IMG/VR virus record: IMGVR_UViG_3300036944_000508
Span: 1-64,000 of that record
DNA length: 64,000 nt
Reading direction: 5' to 3' (one strand)
From: a virus
The first letter of the stretch is position 1. Each line of letters begins with the position of its first letter. Below the pieces are notes generated by a model. The model ran no database searches. It was not told where the DNA came from and saw only the letters and a program-made list of their open reading frames with translations. This document shows positions 14,761 to 22,560 of the stretch, in pieces. The position numbers were made by a program, and so were the translations under genes.

Positions 14761-15368
14761 GTTGCATACCTCAATGATATTCCTAATTTCTCACCGTTCA
14801 TGGTAGATGTGCAATGTATTCGTTTATTGTTAAAAATTAGCATACTTCCTGGTTCAAAAAGATATGCAGTACCTGATAAATCTGACAATCCAGATTTTGG
14901 ATAATGCGATAGATATTGATTATAAAATTTATCATCTATTTGCTTGCCCGTTTTATTTGTTATAGGGTATTCGTGCGGGTAACCTTTAACACCTGTGTTT
15001 ATTTTAAAATACCTTACAGGATGCTGCATGCACCAAGTAACACTATCTTGTTCCCACTCTTGATCAAATATAATTAAACTCGCCTGTTCACCAGTATACA
15101 TTAATGGTATTACAACATTAATAGTATTGTCCTGATATTTTTTATAATCAGTGTGCGGTAAGTATGGAGTAGAGTGTTTATAGAAATTTCCACTCGCATA
15201 AACTAGCGATTTGCCTAATGCTTGCTCGATAATTGGAGTAAACAATTTAAGACTGCTGCCAGGATCAACTTTGTTCATGGTAACAGTATCATAAGAGTCT
15301 CTACTATTATAATCATTAATAGCAAGATCGATTAACTCTGGTGTGATGACATTCTCAAACATTAGCAT
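14754..15368 (-). CDS. 2OG-Fe(II) oxygenase family protein
   Basis: 204 residues with YLPHTDYKK (H-x-D) near residue 70 and a C-terminal IHCTSTMNGEKLGISLRYA giving the distal His and the Arg for 2-oxoglutarate. The LFEPGSMLIFNNKRIHCT stretch is typical of the double-stranded beta-helix oxygenases. Substrate unknown. I use ATG at 15368 because the junction base pattern (AACATGCT) repeats at the next gene start; ATG at 15362 is an alternative. Confidence 0.78.
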   Translation of the reverse strand: MLMFENVITPELIDLAINDYNSRDSYDTVTMNKVDPGSSLKLFTPIIEQALGKSLVYASGNFYKHSTPYLPHTDYKKYQDNTINVVIPLMYTGEQASLIIFDQEWEQDSVTWCMQHPVRYFKINTGVKGYPHEYPITNKTGKQIDDKFYNQYLSHYPKSGLSDLSGTAYLFEPGSMLIFNNKRIHCTSTMNGEKLGISLRYATC

Positions 15369-15631
15369 GTTGCGTACTTTGGTTCATAACTGTCACCTGT
15401 CAGTTGATTGTGGAATTTGTGGACATGCTTGCACTTACCATGAAATGAGAATCCAGGACAGTCACATTTCCACCCGCGATCGGTGAGTTCACTGTGATAA
15501 TCCTTACCATTACAGTTGGTGTATGTCCACACAAAACCTGTGTAAAATGATTTTTTGTAATTGTATCCTGGAATCTTCAGGACTTTGTCCCACTTGGAAC
15601 GGCGAACTTTTGGGTTTCTTCTATCAGTCAT
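15362..15631 (-). CDS. SWIM zinc-finger protein (89 aa)
   Basis: Contains CDCPGFSFHGKCKHVHKF, the C-x-C-xn-C-x-H pattern of SWIM zinc fingers, which bind DNA or protein partners. The N-terminal half is basic (RRNPKVRRSKWDK). No SD is seen; the predicted transcription start from promoter 15638-15666 falls on the ATG, so translation may be leaderless. Overlaps the oxygenase gene. Confidence 0.8.
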   Translation of the reverse strand: MTDRRNPKVRRSKWDKVLKIPGYNYKKSFYTGFVWTYTNCNGKDYHSELTDRGWKCDCPGFSFHGKCKHVHKFHNQLTGDSYEPKYATC

Positions 15632-15637
15632 GTTCCC

Positions 15638-15666
15638 ATAATACTATATTATGAGATAAATGTCAA
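15638..15666 (-). promoter_or_regulatory. Early promoter TTGACA-17-TATTAT
   Basis: TTGACA (15661-15666) and TATTAT (15638-15643) at 17-bp spacing. The upstream methyltransferase-like gene ends with its TGA inside the -35 box. Only about seven bases separate the -10 box from the next ATG. Confidence 0.74.
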
Positions 15667-16280
15667 GCCTTTTTCCAACAAGTCCATACTGCTTCTTGAA
15701 AATCTTCAGTTAAAACTGGTTCAAGATTGTTAGTTTCCACTGCCATGGCAATGTCTTTATACTGGATTTCACACCAGTTCCACACGTTCTCACGTATGTA
15801 TGCACGGTACATTGCCTCATCATAGGAATAATCATGTGCCATGATTATATCACCAGACTTCAACATCTTAGAGAAAACATCGAATTCCTTGATTTTGTTT
15901 CCCCCATCACATAGGACAAGAACCTGCCCTTTTCCAGAGATATAATCTTCTACGGTTTCATAATCATCGAATACGCTCTTGATGTTTACCGAAATATTAT
16001 TCTCTTCGAGGACCGCTTTGTGCTTAGTTTCTAATACATCATAGGTAATAATCTCGGCATCTGTTAAATCCCTCACTGCACGGATAAAACCACCAGTTGC
16101 GGTACCTATCTCTAACACACGAACAATATTCTCCTGTGCAAAGAGTTTCTCAAATGCTGGGTAAAAGTTCTTATTTTGTTGGGTAAAGATACCTTTGTAT
16201 AGACCACCACCCCATTTGTGGTTCCATAATGGAAACTCATTGACAGGGTCAAATGCTTCACTTGGTATTCTAAATGCCAT
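15663..16280 (-). CDS. Class I SAM methyltransferase-like protein
   Basis: 205 residues with the SAM-binding motif RVLEIGTATGGF near residue 54, an acidic loop (ITYDVLE) and LVLCDGGNK followed by SKMLKSGDIIMAHDYSYDE. This resembles the Methyltransf_24/cephalosporin hydroxylase group. Target unknown; candidates are sugars or small metabolites. It overlaps the upstream gene by one base (TAATG). Confidence 0.75.
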   Translation of the reverse strand: MAFRIPSEAFDPVNEFPLWNHKWGGGLYKGIFTQQNKNFYPAFEKLFAQENIVRVLEIGTATGGFIRAVRDLTDAEIITYDVLETKHKAVLEENNISVNIKSVFDDYETVEDYISGKGQVLVLCDGGNKIKEFDVFSKMLKSGDIIMAHDYSYDEAMYRAYIRENVWNWCEIQYKDIAMAVETNNLEPVLTEDFQEAVWTCWKKA

Positions 16281-16588
16281 TACATGAAATCTCTATATTG
16301 TTTGCGAATGCTTGCATAATCTGTTTCTTTTTCCACATCAGTTGCAAACGTTGTAATTGCATTTTTCCAATCATCTTTTGGCATGACTGTTGTAAGAATA
16401 TCCTTAGAAAGAATCTGCAATACAGAACCCAGTGCAATCATTTCTTCTTCGTCATCACAATATAGGATTGTTTCTTTAATGTAGTCACTGACATCTTCCA
16501 TCAGAGCCATGCGTTTCTGCTGCCTCTCTTGGAAGTTAAGTCTCAATTTGGGTTCTTTAACAGGTTCAATCATAAACTTATTTATCAT
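16280..16588 (-). CDS. Hypothetical helical protein (102 aa)
   Basis: MINKFMIEPVKEPKLRLNFQ then helices with many charged residues (ETILYCDDEEEMIALGSVLQ). ATG at 16588 overlaps the upstream stop (ATGA); an internal ATG at 16573 is an alternative start. No family recognised. Confidence 0.65.
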   Translation of the reverse strand: MINKFMIEPVKEPKLRLNFQERQQKRMALMEDVSDYIKETILYCDDEEEMIALGSVLQILSKDILTTVMPKDDWKNAITTFATDVEKETDYASIRKQYRDFM

Positions 16589-16764
16589 GATTGGATGCGA
16601 CCCAATCTGTGAATAAGGTTAGAAATAACTACCACATCTGGATGCGGGTCTCGTTCACTGACACCTTCTGTTCGCATGCACTCAATAAGATATGAGTGCA
16701 ATGCACGTTTAATAACAGGATAATCTGCTGGTGCAAATGTTCCGCCTTTTGATTCTTTAACCAT
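16585..16764 (-). CDS. Hypothetical protein (59 aa)
   Basis: MVKESKGGTFAPADYPVIKR then HSYLIECMRTEGVSERDPHP. The start at 16764 shares a base with the upstream TAA (TAATG); ATG at 16773 with AAGGA very close is possible. Unknown function. Confidence 0.6.
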   Translation of the reverse strand: MVKESKGGTFAPADYPVIKRALHSYLIECMRTEGVSERDPHPDVVVISNLIHRLGRIQS

Positions 16765-17327
16765 TAGTCCCATAGTCCTTGATAATATTTTCCAAACAAT
16801 AATATACCATTATCGATACGCTGCAGGTGTGCGCGATGTGCATCTCTGTTATACACAGAGTCTTTCATGAAGCGATCATTAAAAACACCACCACAGTTTT
16901 CATCAATGGTCTGTTCGAACGCCCAGATCATCTCGTCAATTACCCACTCCCACCGCTTATGGTGGTTGTCATCGACATCCCATTCATTCTCCTTTGCTGG
17001 TGCAGAGGTTGAGCGAAGTTCTTCGGGAACATCTTCATCTGCAACGAACGGAGAACCATGCTTGGTCTCTTTGAGTTGCTTTAGCATAGGCACAATGATC
17101 AGACCAAGAGTGTGGTCCATACTCCATGTGTCATATGGGTCGATTCGAATCTCGACCTTCCTCTCATTGAAAAACCAACGAGATACTCTGGTAATAGGTG
17201 TATGTTTATCCAACCATTCCCCTAGTGCAAAAACTGCATCATCGTCCTTGTCCTTCCAGAACAGAATCTTTTCTGCAATCTGGTATGGACCGAACCAACG
17301 TGGATATGGTCCAATATTAATCTTCAC
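16764..17327 (-). CDS. Conserved phage-type hypothetical protein (187 aa)
   Basis: Starts at GTG: MKINIGPYPRWFGPYQIAEK. Aromatic-rich N-terminus, DPYDTWSMDHTLGLIIVPML in the middle and WEWVIDEMIWAFEQTIDENC toward the end. I recall similar proteins in marine T4-like and related phages, annotated without function. No catalytic motif is visible. The SD is weak. Confidence 0.68.
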   Translation of the reverse strand: MKINIGPYPRWFGPYQIAEKILFWKDKDDDAVFALGEWLDKHTPITRVSRWFFNERKVEIRIDPYDTWSMDHTLGLIIVPMLKQLKETKHGSPFVADEDVPEELRSTSAPAKENEWDVDDNHHKRWEWVIDEMIWAFEQTIDENCGGVFNDRFMKDSVYNRDAHRAHLQRIDNGILLFGKYYQGLWD

Positions 17328-17505
17328 GAGAATTCTTCGAAAGTTCGGTCAGATATGCATCTTGTCCCCAGTCAAGTGGAATGTCCATATCATCGAGTGA
17401 TTGCACGATCTTGGTGATACCATATACTGCAAATGCTGCAATCCCGAACACTGCCGCATATGGAATTGCTTCAATCATCTTATGTTTAATGTCATCAGAC
17501 TTCAT
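17317..17505 (-). CDS. Small membrane protein (62 aa)
   Basis: MKSDDIKHKMIEAIPYAAVF then a single transmembrane helix (PYAAVFGIAAFAVYGITKIV) and an acidic C-terminus. AAAGG lies before the ATG at 17505. Overlaps the following gene. Unknown function. Confidence 0.66.
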   Translation of the reverse strand: MKSDDIKHKMIEAIPYAAVFGIAAFAVYGITKIVQSLDDMDIPLDWGQDAYLTELSKNSRED

Positions 17506-17734
17506 CGCCGTAAACCTTTTTAAGTTGCTCGGGTGTGGCAAACCAGTTGATCAATGTATTCAGAGACTCGATGTGTTTTTGAATCTCGATATCATCTGCT
17601 TCCTGATCACCATATACAAACACATGATTGTTTGCACCAAGATCGCCGAGAAATGCATCACGAGATCTGATAAGTTCTTCTACGACCATTGTATCGAATT
17701 GATCATTGGTAAGTGTTACTTCCACTTTATGCAT
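17495..17734 (-). CDS. Hypothetical protein (79 aa)
   Basis: MHKVEVTLTNDQFDTMVVEE, then a helical region LIRSRDAFLGDLGANNHVFV. AAGG lies nine bases before the ATG at 17734, better spaced than the ATG at 17740. Overlaps both neighbours. Unknown function. Confidence 0.66.
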   Translation of the reverse strand: MHKVEVTLTNDQFDTMVVEELIRSRDAFLGDLGANNHVFVYGDQEADDIEIQKHIESLNTLINWFATPEQLKKVYGDEV

Positions 17735-18128
17735 CTTCATTCACCTTCTTATATCGATTATAACTGCCATCCGCCTCGACTACCATAATTTCGTCAAGAT
17801 TTTGCGCCATCACACGTTGCTCGCCATCTGCTATGATGTGTCCATGATCGCGAAGTTTGCGCATCACAGCATTAGCGATCCCAAACTTGTTACGATTGGT
17901 ATCCACTGCTTCCTCTACTGCATCAGCGCATGCCTCATACAGTTCTTTGGGAAGTTCCCAAGAGTGATCAACGTAAGAACCTGGAGTCAAACTACCAGCA
18001 CGGCGAAGGTATGATTGCCCACCATCGACAGAGATAGCGCCGCATGTGCAAGTCACAAAGTCATGGCGATGCTTGGAGACAATGAAGTCGCCACAAGCAA
18101 GACATGTTACTGCATTCTGAATAATCAT
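17727..18128 (-). CDS. Zinc-ribbon protein (DUF7695-like, 133 aa)
   Basis: N-terminal zinc ribbon CLACGDFIVSKHRHDFVTCT, then CGAISVDGGQSYLRR; two C-x2-C/C-x-C pairs with a His pair between. The pattern fits a phage family I know as DUF7695. The C-terminal half is helical and acidic. GGAG lies before the ATG at 18128, overlapping the previous stop. Function unknown. Confidence 0.68.
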   Translation of the reverse strand: MIIQNAVTCLACGDFIVSKHRHDFVTCTCGAISVDGGQSYLRRAGSLTPGSYVDHSWELPKELYEACADAVEEAVDTNRNKFGIANAVMRKLRDHGHIIADGEQRVMAQNLDEIMVVEADGSYNRYKKVNEDA

Positions 18129-18406
18129 TCCGAATCTCCATATTCCAACACATTCACGAAATCCAGTTTCTGGTCTTCGTCCCAGTCTTTCAGATAAACA
18201 TTATCCTCGTCAAACATGCGAAGATACTCTGCCGTATCAATCTCACGAGTAGATGTAATCATCTCATCGACGTGAAGTTGCGAGAACTCTTTAAAATCAT
18301 CACCAACGCACATCGTTACTTCATCTCTGGCATGTGATTCATTCTTTGCCTCTACGACATACCGCATGCGGAATACACTGACAGTTTCAACAAGATATTT
18401 TGGCAT
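18125..18406 (-). CDS. Hypothetical protein (93 aa)
   Basis: MPKYLVETVSVFRMRYVVEA with SHARDEVTMCVGDDFKEFSQ, which looks like a small alpha/beta fold in which a beta-hairpin is followed by an AREEA-type helix. Acidic C-terminus. TAATG overlap with the preceding gene. Unknown function. Confidence 0.66.
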   Translation of the reverse strand: MPKYLVETVSVFRMRYVVEAKNESHARDEVTMCVGDDFKEFSQLHVDEMITSTREIDTAEYLRMFDEDNVYLKDWDEDQKLDFVNVLEYGDSE

Positions 18407-18576
18407 TAATTCAACTTTCCATCATAAGTTCGCAACCATGGTTGCCCAATAACATACTTTGCTTCGAGGTCATCAGCAACCTTGTGCCAATAATCCTTGA
18501 ACCATTTATTATTAGCATTATACGCTATTTGGCGGCATTTGTCAATAGATTTAAACATCATTGCATAATTAATCAT
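18406..18576 (-). CDS. Hypothetical protein (56 aa)
   Basis: MINYAMMFKSIDKCRQIAYN then a basic helical region (KWFKDYWHKVADDLEAKYVI). GGAG lies before the ATG at 18576, which overlaps the oxygenase stop (TAATG). Unknown function. Confidence 0.63.
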   Translation of the reverse strand: MINYAMMFKSIDKCRQIAYNANNKWFKDYWHKVADDLEAKYVIGQPWLRTYDGKLN

Positions 18577-19136
18577 TAAAATTCTCCATGAGACCAAGAA
18601 ACTAAACTATAGCGAACACCCGACTTGACTGGGTCAACTTTGTGATGAACATAAGAAGGGAAGAAAATAACATCACCTGCATTAAATAGAAAACTGTATC
18701 TGTTACCCGTATACCATAATGCAAGTTTACCACCAGTAAAATCATCATTGAGCAGTGTTATGCATGATAGTTTGCGAACAGGTTTTTTGTCTAAATCTTT
18801 TACATCTGCATTCCATATGGTGTCAGTATGTTTTTCAAATTTACCACCATTGTCATATTGAATAAAGTGATTTTCTTTGGCGTATTGAGAGATGTTAATC
18901 TTAAAATAGTTCTCATTAGCGAATTTAGATATTTCACGAACCTTTTCAACCACAGGATTGTTGTGATTGATGTTGACTTGTTTAGACTCACGAATATCTT
19001 TATCATACCTATCAATGTTCGCAGAACTTAACCCGCTGTCGCGTAGTGGTTTTTGTTTCTGTTCTTCAATGAATCCTGAGAGATCTTCAAACACATTGCG
19101 AAACACAATGGAGTTATGTAAAACCTCAAACTTCAT
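18576..19136 (-). CDS. 2OG-Fe(II) oxygenase (prolyl hydroxylase-like)
   Basis: 186 residues with the full signature: FEKHTDTIW (H-x-D) near residue 100, KLSCITLLNDDFTGGKLALW, GDVIFFPSYVHHKVDPV (distal His) and SGVRYSLVSW (Arg for 2-oxoglutarate). This is the PiuC/prolyl-4-hydroxylase type often seen in marine T4-like phages. Substrate unknown. ATG overlaps the stop of dCMP deaminase (ATGA). Confidence 0.88.
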   Translation of the reverse strand: MKFEVLHNSIVFRNVFEDLSGFIEEQKQKPLRDSGLSSANIDRYDKDIRESKQVNINHNNPVVEKVREISKFANENYFKINISQYAKENHFIQYDNGGKFEKHTDTIWNADVKDLDKKPVRKLSCITLLNDDFTGGKLALWYTGNRYSFLFNAGDVIFFPSYVHHKVDPVKSGVRYSLVSWSHGEF

Positions 19137-19552
19137 ACCAATTGTAATTCCACACCTGCTTCTTGGAACATGGTCTTTGTAATATCCCAGTTGAACCCCT
19201 CGCCACTTCGAGTAGGTCTATATGTAACAACCTTCTTGATACCACGTTGAATGATGCTCTTGGCACATTCATTACAAGGCAGTAGTGCTACATACATCGT
19301 GCAACCCTCGACTGAATGCGGGGAGTTGTCTAGTGCATTTCGTTCAGCATGTGCAACAAACAGATGTTTCGTGGGTCTATCTCGGTAACGGAATGGATCA
19401 TCATTAACACCACGTGGAAATCCATTGTATCCAACAGAGAGAATGCGATTGCGGTCGTCTACAATGACACAACCTACCTTGGTGTTTGGGTCATAAGACC
19501 ACGTTGAGATGTGGTCTGCGAGTTCCATGAATCGCTTGTCCCACTTATTCAT
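19133..19552 (-). CDS. cd: dCMP deaminase
   Basis: 139 residues with the zinc-dependent deaminase core HAERNA (His and catalytic Glu) and PCNECAKSI (two zinc Cys). Converts dCMP to dUMP, feeding thymidylate synthesis by ThyX (38603). WDKRFMELADHISTWSYDPN at the N-terminus fits phage dCMP deaminases. It overlaps the upstream cytidylyltransferase-like gene (ATGA). Confidence 0.94.
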   Translation of the reverse strand: MNKWDKRFMELADHISTWSYDPNTKVGCVIVDDRNRILSVGYNGFPRGVNDDPFRYRDRPTKHLFVAHAERNALDNSPHSVEGCTMYVALLPCNECAKSIIQRGIKKVVTYRPTRSGEGFNWDITKTMFQEAGVELQLV

Positions 19553-19965
19553 TTCTTTTTCTCTGCTTGAATAATGCGTTCGCGCAAACCAGAAGAACTG
19601 TAGTCATGCTTCCTAGAAAGAAACTTTACTTGAAGGTCTAAACCATATCCAGTATAATCTGTACGGTGAAAATAGTCATCACCGAGGAATCGAACATCCC
19701 AATCATATCCAGTCAACAGGTTCAGTAGATCTGCTTCTGTGTCATATGGAATTATCTGATCAACATACCTACATGCATTGACCTGAACATAACGCTCAAA
19801 TAAATTCTGCACAGGTTTGTTCTTCTCAGGGCGGTCAAGAGTAGGGTCAGACTGCAGTGCTACTACAAGTCGATCGCAATACTCTTTTGCTTCACATAGC
19901 GCCAAAACATGACCTGCATGAAACAGGTCAAAACTACTGGCAATAATACCAACACGTTCAGTCAT
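19549..19965 (-). CDS. Cytidylyltransferase-like nucleotidyltransferase
   Basis: 138 residues. SSFDLFHAGHVLALCEAKEY carries the HxGH ATP/CTP-binding motif of the TagD/RfaE-C family; SSSGLRERI near the C-terminus fits the second nucleotide-binding motif. It likely transfers a nucleotide to a phosphorylated small molecule such as glycerol-3-phosphate or heptose. Start at ATG 19965 by its SD (GAAGG). Exact substrate unknown. Confidence 0.85.
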   Translation of the reverse strand: MTERVGIIASSFDLFHAGHVLALCEAKEYCDRLVVALQSDPTLDRPEKNKPVQNLFERYVQVNACRYVDQIIPYDTEADLLNLLTGYDWDVRFLGDDYFHRTDYTGYGLDLQVKFLSRKHDYSSSGLRERIIQAEKKK

Positions 19966-20170
19966 AATCAACACCTTCATCTTGTTTGCGACCCATGTAG
20001 TGATCATCGCTTACGCAATGAAACTGTGCCTGAAGACTGCTGTTGACAATGGTGCGAGTCACCTCACCTGCAAACTGAAAACACTGCTCTTTGCTGGCGG
20101 TCTCATAGACATCCTTTGCTACGAACTCGCCTTCAGCGGTAAACAGATATACAATCAACCAAAAACTCAT
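19958..20170 (-). CDS. Small membrane or secreted protein (70 aa)
   Basis: MSFWLIVYLFTAEGEFVAKD has a short hydrophobic N-terminus that could be a signal or anchor; two Cys (EQCFQFAGE and HCVSDD) could form a disulfide. AGGAG precedes the ATG, which overlaps the upstream stop (ATGA). Unknown function. Confidence 0.62.
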   Translation of the reverse strand: MSFWLIVYLFTAEGEFVAKDVYETASKEQCFQFAGEVTRTIVNSSLQAQFHCVSDDHYMGRKQDEGVDYD

Positions 20171-20382
20171 ACTATAACTCCTACAATGAGAATACCAACT
20201 ACGAATGCATTTACTGCCATCAATGCTTTATCCTTCATGGCGATAGCAGCCCATCCCCACAGTCCAGCACCAGCGATAGAGATCAACAGATCTGCCGTGT
20301 GAAAATCAAACGCACGACAGGTCGCTGCGACGATGACACATGCAGTACCTGTCCATTTAATTGTTTCAAGAATATTAGTCAC
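20167..20382 (-). CDS. Small membrane protein (71 aa)
   Basis: GTG start at 20382 (first residues VTNILETIKWTGTACVIVAA) with GGAG ten bases upstream. Three hydrophobic segments (ACVIVAATC, LLISIAGAGLWGWAAIAM, AVNAFVVGILIVGVIV). Overlaps both neighbours. Unknown function. Confidence 0.65.
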   Translation of the reverse strand: MTNILETIKWTGTACVIVAATCRAFDFHTADLLISIAGAGLWGWAAIAMKDKALMAVNAFVVGILIVGVIV

Positions 20383-20707
20383 GCTGATAATTCTCCAACT
20401 GAGTGAAACCAAACGAAGCACAACGGAACAGTTTACCGTCAACGTCAAGAATGTCACCGACTGACATCGAGGAGCAGGAACCGAGTTTCTCGACCGTAGC
20501 ACCTTCCCAAAGATTCATGGCAGCAAACGCTTCTTCCATATCAGCGGTATCAACGTTAGCAACATGGGTGTAGTACTGGAAATTCTCTGCTTTGAAAGTT
20601 CCTTCAAACGAACGATCAAAGTATGCCTTGATGCGGGGAGACGTTTCGCCACTGTTGACAGCGGTAACTTCAACGTCAGTCAACTGGATTTGGTAAACTT
20701 TAATCAT
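20375..20707 (-). CDS. Hypothetical protein (110 aa)
   Basis: MIKVYQIQLTDVEVTAVNSG, start at ATG 20707 with AAAGGA upstream and promoter 20739-20767. Predicted beta-rich domain with a FDRSFEGTFKAENFQYYTHV strand pair and a C-terminal LDVDGKLFRCASFGFTQLEN. No family recognised. Confidence 0.7.
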   Translation of the reverse strand: MIKVYQIQLTDVEVTAVNSGETSPRIKAYFDRSFEGTFKAENFQYYTHVANVDTADMEEAFAAMNLWEGATVEKLGSCSSMSVGDILDVDGKLFRCASFGFTQLENYQRD

Positions 20708-20738
20708 TTTCACATTTCCTTTTCTCATCTTATATTTC

Positions 20739-20767
20739 ATTCTACCCTAAAAATGAGAAAATGTCAA
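20739..20767 (-). promoter_or_regulatory. Early promoter, GCTTGACA family
   Basis: TTGACA (20762-20767), 17 bp, TAGAAT (20739-20744), with GGGGC before the -35 box. The last of this family before the tRNA cluster. Confidence 0.75.
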
Positions 20768-20776
20768 GCCCCTAAA

Positions 20777-21094
20777 TCATCCAATTAGCGATCCACCTGC
20801 TTTTTTTCTGATTTTATCTACAGCATCGCGAGTCTTTACATCCTTGGTGGATTTAGAACCATATTCATTTGCAAGAGGAGAGTTGGGATTGGCATCAGCG
20901 ACGCGAGACATGACTTCCTTGAAGTGATCAGGAACCTTACCTCCGCCATCAGAACCAGGAGCATGTAAGAAGTTAATCTTCTTGTAGAGAATCTTGACAG
21001 TTCCATCATTCGTAAGTTCTTTCATGTCATCATATGACATGGTTTGTTCCCACTCATCACCTGTTGCTGTGTTTATAAAATCATATACTGGCAT
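20777..21094 (-). CDS. FmdB-like N-terminus protein (105 aa)
   Basis: MPVYDFINTATGDEWEQTMS resembles the FmdB-type start (MPxYDFxC) but lacks the zinc cysteines. Similar proteins occur in T4-like cyanophages with no known function. C-terminus rich in Lys, Asp and Gly. AAAGG lies before the ATG; tRNA-Glu follows just upstream. Confidence 0.65.
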   Translation of the reverse strand: MPVYDFINTATGDEWEQTMSYDDMKELTNDGTVKILYKKINFLHAPGSDGGGKVPDHFKEVMSRVADANPNSPLANEYGSKSTKDVKTRDAVDKIRKKAGGSLIG

Positions 21095-21132
21095 CGGTCA
21101 ACCTTTGTTGTTATCATAATAATACTTATAAC

Positions 21133-21207
21133 TGGTAGCCCCGAGCGGTTTCGATCCGCCTTCTCGTCAGTGAAAGTGACGTGTCCTAGCCAGTAGACGA
21201 CGGGGCC
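21133..21207 (-). tRNA. tRNA-Glu (UUC)
   Basis: 75 nt with 7-bp acceptor (GGCCCCG/CGGGGCT, one G-U), anticodon loop CTTTCAC, T-loop TTCGAAA-type with CGGATCGAAACCG, and encoded CCA. Confidence 0.93.
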
Positions 21208-21213
21208 ATAAAT

Positions 21214-21894
21214 TTATGGTAACTGCGTATGAATGTCCAACCCAGTTACTTCTTTCCATTGTTTTTCAAAGTACTGCAATATTGTATCGATGTTCTTTTC
21301 TACTCTATCTAAATTTTTTATCAAATTTAAACGACTCATCGAATGTTGCTCGTTTAGAGTAATTTGCGACTTATCAAAAAATTCTTCTGGTAAAGTTTCA
21401 AATGTTACCAATCGAGATGATTTAGGATAAAATCGCAAGAAAGATTCGAAAATAAACTCAACATTAGCGAATTCATTGTCATAAATTAGTATCTCCTTCG
21501 CTTCTTTCTCGACACCCTTCCAATGACCAAAATACTGAGCGAGCAGAATTGATAATATTATCTCTCTTGGATTTCTTATTAACGTGAAAATTTCATGAGA
21601 TGTTTTTGCTGCTTCAAACCATGCTCTTGCATCATGATATTGCACCAAATCGCGACCAAATATTTTCACAACAGCATCAGAGCGATTCATTTCCCCTAAT
21701 ACTGCATGCCAATTTCCGGATTCTCGAAAATCATTTAGAGTGCGAATCCTAGATAAAACATCCTTTTTATTTTCATCATAATTGCGAATATTATGAAACG
21801 CAAATGGTTCATTTACTTTTACTGGTCTTCTGCATGCTTGCATTGCCGCTGTGCTTCGAGTTCTTGGCATGCCATATATTATAACAGGTTTCAT
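21214..21894 (-). CDS. Sulfotransferase-like protein (226 aa)
   Basis: The N-terminal IIYGMPRTRSTAAMQAC has the PAPS 5'-phosphosulfate loop pattern of sulfotransferases (PRxxST), and FTLIRNPREIILS gives the 3'-phosphate site (RNPxE). Phages of marine bacteria often carry such genes, probably to modify cell-surface glycans or small molecules. Located inside the tRNA cluster, between tRNA-Glu and the GapR-like gene. No clear SD. A second sulfotransferase-like gene lies at 29625. Confidence 0.75.
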   Translation of the reverse strand: MKPVIIYGMPRTRSTAAMQACRRPVKVNEPFAFHNIRNYDENKKDVLSRIRTLNDFRESGNWHAVLGEMNRSDAVVKIFGRDLVQYHDARAWFEAAKTSHEIFTLIRNPREIILSILLAQYFGHWKGVEKEAKEILIYDNEFANVEFIFESFLRFYPKSSRLVTFETLPEEFFDKSQITLNEQHSMSRLNLIKNLDRVEKNIDTILQYFEKQWKEVTGLDIHTQLP

Positions 21895-21913
21895 GTAGTT
21901 ATTTATTTACTAT

Positions 21914-22150
21914 TCAGAGACCAATAGCAGTGCGATATGTCTCGAGAATCATATCTTCTTCCTGCCGAACATGCGCTTCCTTTTTGCGGAGACGAATAAT
22001 TTGGCGAGTTGCCTTGACATCGTAACCTTCGCTCTTAACATCAGCGTAAATTTGTTTACGGTCTAGTTTCTTGGCATCAATTTCTTGTTCAATGGTTTCG
22101 ATACGCTCAACCAACAAACGATACTTATCAATTGCAATAACATCAGTCAT
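21914..22150 (-). CDS. GapR-like DUF2312 protein
   Basis: 78 residues. IEQEIDAKKLDRKQIYADVK, then SEGYDVKATRQIIRLRKKEA and VRQEEDMILETYRTAIGL match the DUF2312/GapR pattern (a helical dimer that binds overtwisted AT-rich DNA ahead of replication forks and RNA polymerase in alphaproteobacteria). AAAGGA lies before the ATG. A phage copy might bind phage or host DNA as a nucleoid protein. It is the strongest host clue in the window. Confidence 0.85.
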   Translation of the reverse strand: MTDVIAIDKYRLLVERIETIEQEIDAKKLDRKQIYADVKSEGYDVKATRQIIRLRKKEAHVRQEEDMILETYRTAIGL

Positions 22151-22169
22151 AATATACTTCCTTTAAAAA

Positions 22170-22247
22170 TGGAGCGCCGAGTCGGATTCGAACCGACGAC
22201 TGTAAGGATTTGCAATCCTTTGCATTTGACCGCTCTGCCATCGGCGC
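22170..22247 (-). tRNA. tRNA-Cys (GCA)
   Basis: Acceptor GCGCCGA/TCGGCGC, anticodon loop TTGCAAA in a 5-bp stem, T-loop TTCGAAT, encoded CCA. Confidence 0.92.
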
Positions 22248-22250
22248 ATT

Positions 22251-22322
22251 TGGTACCAGCAGTAGGTAACGCTCCTACCAAACCAACCTTATGAGAGTCG
22301 GTCGTGCACTTACACTGCTGGC
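22251..22322 (-). tRNA. tRNA-Met-like (CAU), aberrant D and T loops
   Basis: 72 nt. Acceptor GCCAGCA/TGCTGGT pairs fully (one G-U) and CCA is encoded. Anticodon stem CGACT/GGTTG with loop CTCATAA gives CAU. The T-loop reads AGCGTTA in a perfect GTAGG/CCTAC stem, so TTC is absent, and the D arm is minimal (AAGT loop, no GG). It may be an odd or decayed tRNA. Confidence 0.6.
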
Positions 22323-22324
22323 AT

Positions 22325-22400
22325 TGGTGCGAATAACAGGAATTGAACCTGTGACCTTTCCCTTATCAGGGGAATGCTCTACCATCTGAGCTATATTCGC
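22325..22400 (-). tRNA. tRNA-Ile (GAU)
   Basis: Acceptor GCGAATA/TATTCGC, anticodon loop CTGATAA, T-loop TTCAATT, encoded CCA, 76 nt. Confidence 0.93.
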
Positions 22401-22404
22401 AAAT

Positions 22405-22480
22405 TGGTAGGAGCAGTGGGACTCGAACCCACACTGGAGGGATTTTAAGTCCCTTGTCTCTGCCATTGGACTATGCTCCC
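22405..22480 (-). tRNA. tRNA with UAA anticodon (Leu), class I shape
   Basis: Anticodon stem AGGGA/TCCCT with loop CTTAAAA (UAA). The variable loop is only about five nucleotides, whereas bacterial tRNA-Leu has a long variable arm. T-loop TTCGAGT and CCA are normal. Confidence 0.8.
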
Positions 22481-22481
22481 A

Positions 22482-22558
22482 TGGGGTGGAAGACGGGACT
22501 TGAACCCGCGACATTCGGTACCACAAACCGACGCTCTAACCAACTGAGCTACAACCAC
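22482..22558 (-). tRNA. tRNA-His (GUG), acceptor mismatches
   Basis: Anticodon loop TTGTGGT gives GUG; discriminator C then CCA. The acceptor GTGGTTG/CTTCCAC has two adjacent U-U mismatches (pairs 5-68 and 6-67). A G at position -1 (22559) can pair with C73. Confidence 0.85.
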
Positions 22559-22560
22559 CA

